Shown here in pieces: positions 59,960 through 64,000 of a stretch of DNA of 64,000 nucleotides (the first letter of the stretch is position 1; each line of letters begins with the position of its first letter). Below the pieces are notes generated by a model, which saw only the letters and a program-made list of their open reading frames with translations, ran no database searches and was not told the origin of the DNA. The position numbers were made by a program, and so were the translations under genes. The stretch is from Odontocerum albicorne (lineage: Eukaryota; Arthropoda; Insecta; Trichoptera; Odontoceridae). The stretch is taken from positions 40,701,852 to 40,765,851 of the forward strand of contig OX463849.1 in assembly GCA_949825065.1 (NCBI GenBank), given 5' to 3'.

Positions 59960-60872
59960 GTTGGGATGTATTTGAAAAATACTTTATTAAAGCATAACTT
60001 ATATATTACAAAAATTCAAAGAATTGAATTTCACAATAGATATCTGTGAAACTTTTTCGCCGGAAGGAAAAATGTTTTGAAAACTAATTTACGTAAAAAA
60101 ATATATCACGTGCCAAAGATTATATCACAAATTGGTTAAAATAAAATGTTTGCCTCAAACACTATATCGATAATTATTCGATGTGACAAATTTATTCAAA
60201 TAAATCTATAGTTTTTTTGACGATGTCAGCTGTTATGTGACAGAAATGAAATAATATAAATGACAGCCGAGAATAGTTGGGTGCTGACAACTTGAAGATA
60301 TAAATGACGGAAACATCTAAAAATTACGATAGGGGTCTTGCCATAATATAAAAAACTGTATACTCGTATAATATGGCGTTTCTAAAGCCATAAATGATTT
60401 GAAAATATCGGAAAGCGATGTTATGATCGGATATGGAAAAAATAATTTGTTTAATTTTTTTTTTTCGATGTTGATAATATCAAATGCACGCAACAAATCG
60501 AGGAATTATAATATTTACGTTATTGTGTTGGCTGCATAAATAAAATATTAAGTTAGACCGGTAACATTTTCAATTTAACTTTGTACATAAAATCTTTGGT
60601 AGTTACCTCGTCGTACAGGCAAGATTATCCAGTGAGTAAGGTTATTTAGTCTTACTCGGAGTCATGTTCTTTTCAATTTATGTGGAAATATAATGACTTT
60701 CACTTACACTTATACTATTGATTCGTTGTCGCTAACGTCTGGTTAATTATTTTGCACGGTGTATCGTAATACAGGTAAGGACATTTGAACCATCAGCATA
60801 TTGGTTAAACCCTTTTGTCGCGCTGGTACAACCCATAGCGTGCATTATATGATTATATGACTGAAGAAAGTA
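59960..60872. other. Upstream flank of ANO10
   Basis: No coding sequence recognised. Promoter expected here, but no element can be assigned. Confidence 0.35.
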
Positions 60873-61803
60873 CTAGGTAAGTCCAGAAAGTAAGTGCACT
60901 GAATTTTTGGGGGTTACAATTTTTTTTTATTTAAACAAAACAATTACGTGGTTACCGTAGTACATATGTAAGCTATTTTCCGACATAGTCGCCATTCCTC
61001 TAAATGCAGGTGGTGAAGCGGGGTATCAACTTTTTGATGCCTTCCTCGAAGTAGTTTCCCGCCAACCCCTCCGTCCACTTCTCCACCTCCTCCTTTACCT
61101 CCTCGTCGGTTGAAAACCTTTTTCCACCCATGTGCAGCTTCAGGGAGGTAAAGAGATAGTAATCTGAAGGTGCTAGGTCAGGGGAATGCGCGGGATGGTT
61201 CAGGACATCCCATTTAAACGAGGCGAGCAGTTCCTTCGTGGCGTTGGCCGTGTGTGGTCTGGCATTGTCGTGCAGCAGGCAGACTCCCTTTGTCAGCATG
61301 CCTCTCCTCTTGTTCTGAATCGCCCTCCGCAATTTTCTTAGGGTCTCACAGTATCTTGCAGAGTTGATGGTCTCCCCTTGAGACATATATTCAATTAAAA
61401 TTATGCCTTGACAGTCCCAAAACAATTTCGTCAATTTCGTCAGTCACAATTGAAGGTCTTCCGCTCCTCTGATCATCATGCACAGACGTACGACCGTTTT
61501 TAAACTCGCGACACCACTTGTACACACTCGTACGATTCATAGCTTTATCACCATATGCAGTTTTCACCTCATTATAAACCTGTATTTCGGATGACGCCGC
61601 GTATTTCGCACTTGGCGGGAGATTGGATTTACATTTTTCACGAAACGTGTTGTCGCGTCGACACTTCTCAACGTTCTGACCTCGAACCGGTCTTGTTGCG
61701 GAGGGGAAGGGTCAGGTTACACGGAAGTGTAGCCAACAAGTCGAAAAATAAAAACCATCCGGTCGTGAGAGCCTCAGTACACTTACTTTCTGGATACGCC
61801 TCG
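60873..61803 (-). mobile_element. Chimeric mariner
   Basis: The TIRs are CTAGGTAAGTCCAGAAAGTA and, read inward from the right, CGAGGCGTATCCAGAAAGTA, with TA on both sides. Most of the 931 bp is nearly identical to the mariner at 46812-47764. The segment 61424-61602 is instead a different sequence, replacing about 240 bp that hold the first catalytic block in the other copy. Confidence 0.88.
61000..61600 (-). pseudogene. Mosaic mariner transposase (foreign HTH joined to catalytic C-terminal part)
   Basis: On the minus strand, 61600-61424 reads EIQVYNEVKTAYGDKAMNRT, then SVYKWCREFKNGRTSVHDDQ and RSGRPSIVTDEIDEI, a second-lineage mariner DNA-binding domain. At about 61424 it passes without a stop, after a frame change, into [12 protein letters not shown], continuing [20 protein letters not shown] and [14 protein letters not shown] as in the 46.9-kb copy. 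The GDETW block with the first aspartate is lost. Confidence 0.85.
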
Positions 61804-61884
61804 TACATATAATAGTTGTATTTATCGTGAATGAGTAACTATTATGATCTATACGGAGGATTTTTTTACTCAAATATATCAATA

Positions 61885-62125
61885 ATACATACATACATAT
61901 CATCAGGCCATTTCCGTGTCATGGTAGGTAGAGAGGATAGATCGCCAGATCTTCCTTTCTCGACATATATTCTTGGCTTCATCCTCATCCATTCACCTTC
62001 TCATACAATATCTACGATTTTTCTGACATTCGACGTTTTTTTCTGTCAAAATATCATTTGATACAACCATACTTTCATTGGTCACCCTTTCACATGCCTT
62101 CCATTTACATTTGTACTACATATCA
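61885..62125 (-). repeat. LINE 3'-end fragment (family A)
   Basis: The + strand shows ACATACATATCATCAGGCCA, then GGTAGAGAGGATAGATCGCC, AGATCTTCCTTTCTCGACAT and CATTCACCTTCTCATACAAT. It is the same 3' edge and order as the other family A copies. Confidence 0.7.
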
Positions 62126-62289
62126 TGCCAATAATGGATTTTATTTATTATACCAATAATAGTCTATTATGCCAATAATGGATAATGTTGAAATCATAAG
62201 TTAAATAAAATATTAATGTAATCCACAATATTTACCATAATTTATTTACAGTATTCACGATCTTTTTGGAGGATCATACTCTACATTTA

Positions 62290-62425
62290 TTTAACCAGTA
62301 GTTTAGAGTAAACTAAAGAATTTTGTTTTCTAGCAAGCATGTTTTCAAAAGATGGCCATAGAGAGAAAGATTTTTGTAAGAATTTGACGTACGTGTTGCT
62401 GCGGGATAAAGTCAACGGAATACTA
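62290..62425. repeat. Dispersed repeat related to 63340-63470
   Basis: The stretch AATTTTGTTTTCTAGCAAGC...GTGTTGCTGCGGGATAAAGT is similar to GAGTTTTGTTTTTTGGAAAA...CTTGTTGCTGTAATGAAAGA. The second copy leads directly into repeat X. Confidence 0.5.
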
Positions 62426-62686
62426 AGAATTTACTAATAAATCATCAAAAGAGCATTGAGCAACATGTGAAAACGGACAAGCCTAGGGTTGCCAATCGTC
62501 CCTATTGGATTGGAAGTCGTTTTCCAGGATCCAGACTGAACATAAAATTTTCCTGGAATTTTAGAGAAACCCACTGACCAATATCATCCCCACTCTTTAA
62601 AATAGTTCTTTCTATCGCACCCGACTCCGCGTCCCTCCTAGTCAAGGTCCGTTTCCCACTCCTATCCCAAGCCAGTAATGCGTAAT

Positions 62687-62742
62687 GTTTATTCAGAAAT
62701 AGTTTTTATATTTCTGAATAAACATTACGCAATTGTAAATAT
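62687..62742. repeat. Perfect hairpin
   Basis: GCGTAATGTTTATTCAGAAA and its exact reverse complement are separated by about 10 bases (TAGTTTTTA-type loop). It is a single inverted repeat with no associated gene. Confidence 0.9.
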
Positions 62743-63339
62743 GAACGGTCTATGAACTAAGTCGGGAACATAATGAATATCCACTTGATAAAGGCAAAAC
62801 TGCAAGTCAGATTAAATATTAATATAATAAATCGTGTGCAGAATTTGCAATCTTTCATTTTGGAAGGAACTGATGAACGCACCAATGAACGGAAAGAAAT
62901 AATATTGGAAAAAACCTCTTAACACAATAAGAGTTTCTAGATTACCATTTTTGTACAGTTATTTTGTGAATAAAAAAGCATCATTATTTGTAAACTATAT
63001 TTATTATTTTTTCACATATATTTTTGTAAATATACAAGTTTCCTCTAATTGACAGGTATGTGTTGGCCAATAGTTTATGAGTGGACAATATTGTGACATT
63101 TTATACATCAATTTCTGTTTCGGGTGACTTGTCTCAGGAATAATTCGCAACCCTACGTACGACACGTCCAAATCAAGCACGTAATCTACTAACTTTATCT
63201 TGGGTTGCCAATGTTTTGACCGTAGCATGCTCGCCGCATATATTTTTTCTGAAGAAATGTTAGATTCAGGTTGTTAAGTAGTATGATATTTTTTTGATCT
63301 TTGTTCTTAAAGTCAAAAATAAAATCTATATTTATCTAC
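62743..63339. other. No feature seen
   Basis: A 74-codon minus-strand frame (63004-63228) has no recognisable family. Nothing else was recognised. Confidence 0.35.
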
Positions 63340-63840
63340 TGTATAGTTCAGTAGTTTAAAGCAAATTGAGGAGTTTTGTTTTTTGGAAAATATGATTTCG
63401 AGACATGAGATATTTTTTTTAAGAATTTACAAGTCTTGTTGCTGTAATGAAAGAAAGTCAACGTCGCATGAAGTATCGTCGTCATTGCTGGCCTCGTAGT
63501 CGAAGATCCCCTCGACATTCCAATGTTAATTAATTTGGAAAGCGAAGCTGTGCCGTGGAGTTTTTTTCAACTCTTTTAAGTTAGTAAGTCGTTGCATACC
63601 AGCAAACTCACCGGCCCCACCGCTGTACTGGTACGATGGCACACCTGAAGCGAGACGATCAGATTTTTTTGAAAGAATATTTATGACCAAAGTCATAGGT
63701 ATTCTTACACTCCCGAATACTAGGCGGAAAACATGTCTATGTCATTCGAGCGAAGTAGCACAGCGCGGGGTTTGAAATGGTGACCCTCTGCACGGAAGTC
63801 CAGTGCGTTACCGCGCGGCAATGCTCCGCATAAAGTATTA
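63340..63840 (-). repeat. SINE-like repeat X, complete copy with tRNA-like head
   Basis: On the minus strand, from about 63835, GCCGCGCGGTAACGCACTGG (A-box region) is followed by a degenerate B box (CACCATTTCAAACCCCGCGC). The body follows (AGTCATTTATAAA-like, CACCAGCAAACTC inverted) down to about 63465. It carries the empty TTAA target at 63576-63579. Confidence 0.65.
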
Positions 63841-64000
63841 TATATGCTACTTGTAAGAGGAGTAAAGTAGCGCGGTAACGCACTGAACGTTCATGCGGAA
63901 GGTCGCCGGTCCAAACTCCGCGCTGTTCTACTTCCTTCAAATTATTTTAGGTATTTTTTCCGCCTAATATTTCGGGGGTATAAGGATACCTATGACTTCG
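63841..64000 (+). repeat. Second SINE X copy, head to head, cut by the window end
   Basis: From 63868 the + strand reads AGTAGCGCGGTAACGCACTG, then CGCCGGTCCAAACTCCGCGC (B box) and GGTATAAGGATACCTATGAC. It mirrors 63684-63835. The two Pol III-like heads point away from each other. Confidence 0.7.

Noticed and set aside
1..64000. A previously undescribed multi-gene system
   Set aside because: The only non-mobile genes are three ordinary, unrelated eukaryotic genes. The remaining structure is explained by known classes of transposable elements and repeats.

Overview
The window is AT-rich eukaryotic nuclear DNA. It contains spliced genes with GT-AG introns, dense transposon debris, tRNA-derived SINEs and no operons. 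The gene families, the many mariner, piggyBac and hAT elements, and the LINE and SINE types fit an insect. A SINE tail built around GGTTGGAAGA...GCAATAA loosely recalls short repeats I associate with moths and caddisflies, but the order is not fixed by the sequence. Three protein-coding genes could be rebuilt exon by exon, all intact and in frame. (1) A THEM6-like hotdog-fold membrane protein lies on the + strand (3 exons, 10876-16824, 195 aa). (2) A low-molecular-weight protein tyrosine phosphatase (ACP1/primo type) lies on the + strand (4 exons, 21181-31230, 157 aa). (3) An anoctamin-10 (TMEM16K/Axs type) lies on the - strand (10 exons, 59959 down to 40950, 681 aa). The phosphatase and the anoctamin are convergent. 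No functional link between the three genes can be seen.  Layout: 1-10.8 kb is gene-free and carries SINE tails, a TTAA-flanked MITE, an internally deleted pogo/Tigger element and two LINE 3' ends. 10.9-17 kb is THEM6, with a decayed LINE in intron 1. 17-21 kb holds a palindromic MITE and a hAT-type element. 21.2-31.2 kb is the phosphatase. Its introns hold a second copy of the palindromic MITE, SINEs, a mariner split by a solo LTR, a second solo LTR, two hAT elements stacked at one target site, and a 43-bp minisatellite. 31-41 kb is intergenic, with SINE and LINE pieces and several TTAA-flanked piggyBac-like MITEs. 41-60 kb is the anoctamin. Its introns hold a 209-bp palindrome, two LTR-like segments, a decayed autonomous piggyBac, an internally deleted mariner retaining the DDD catalytic domain, a fold-back mariner and an internally deleted mariner. 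60-64 kb is upstream sequence with a chimeric mariner and a head-to-head SINE pair.  The main interest is transposon biology: nested insertions that can be ordered in time, exact target-site duplications, a mosaic mariner, and hairpins next to splice sites. I found no new multi-gene system.
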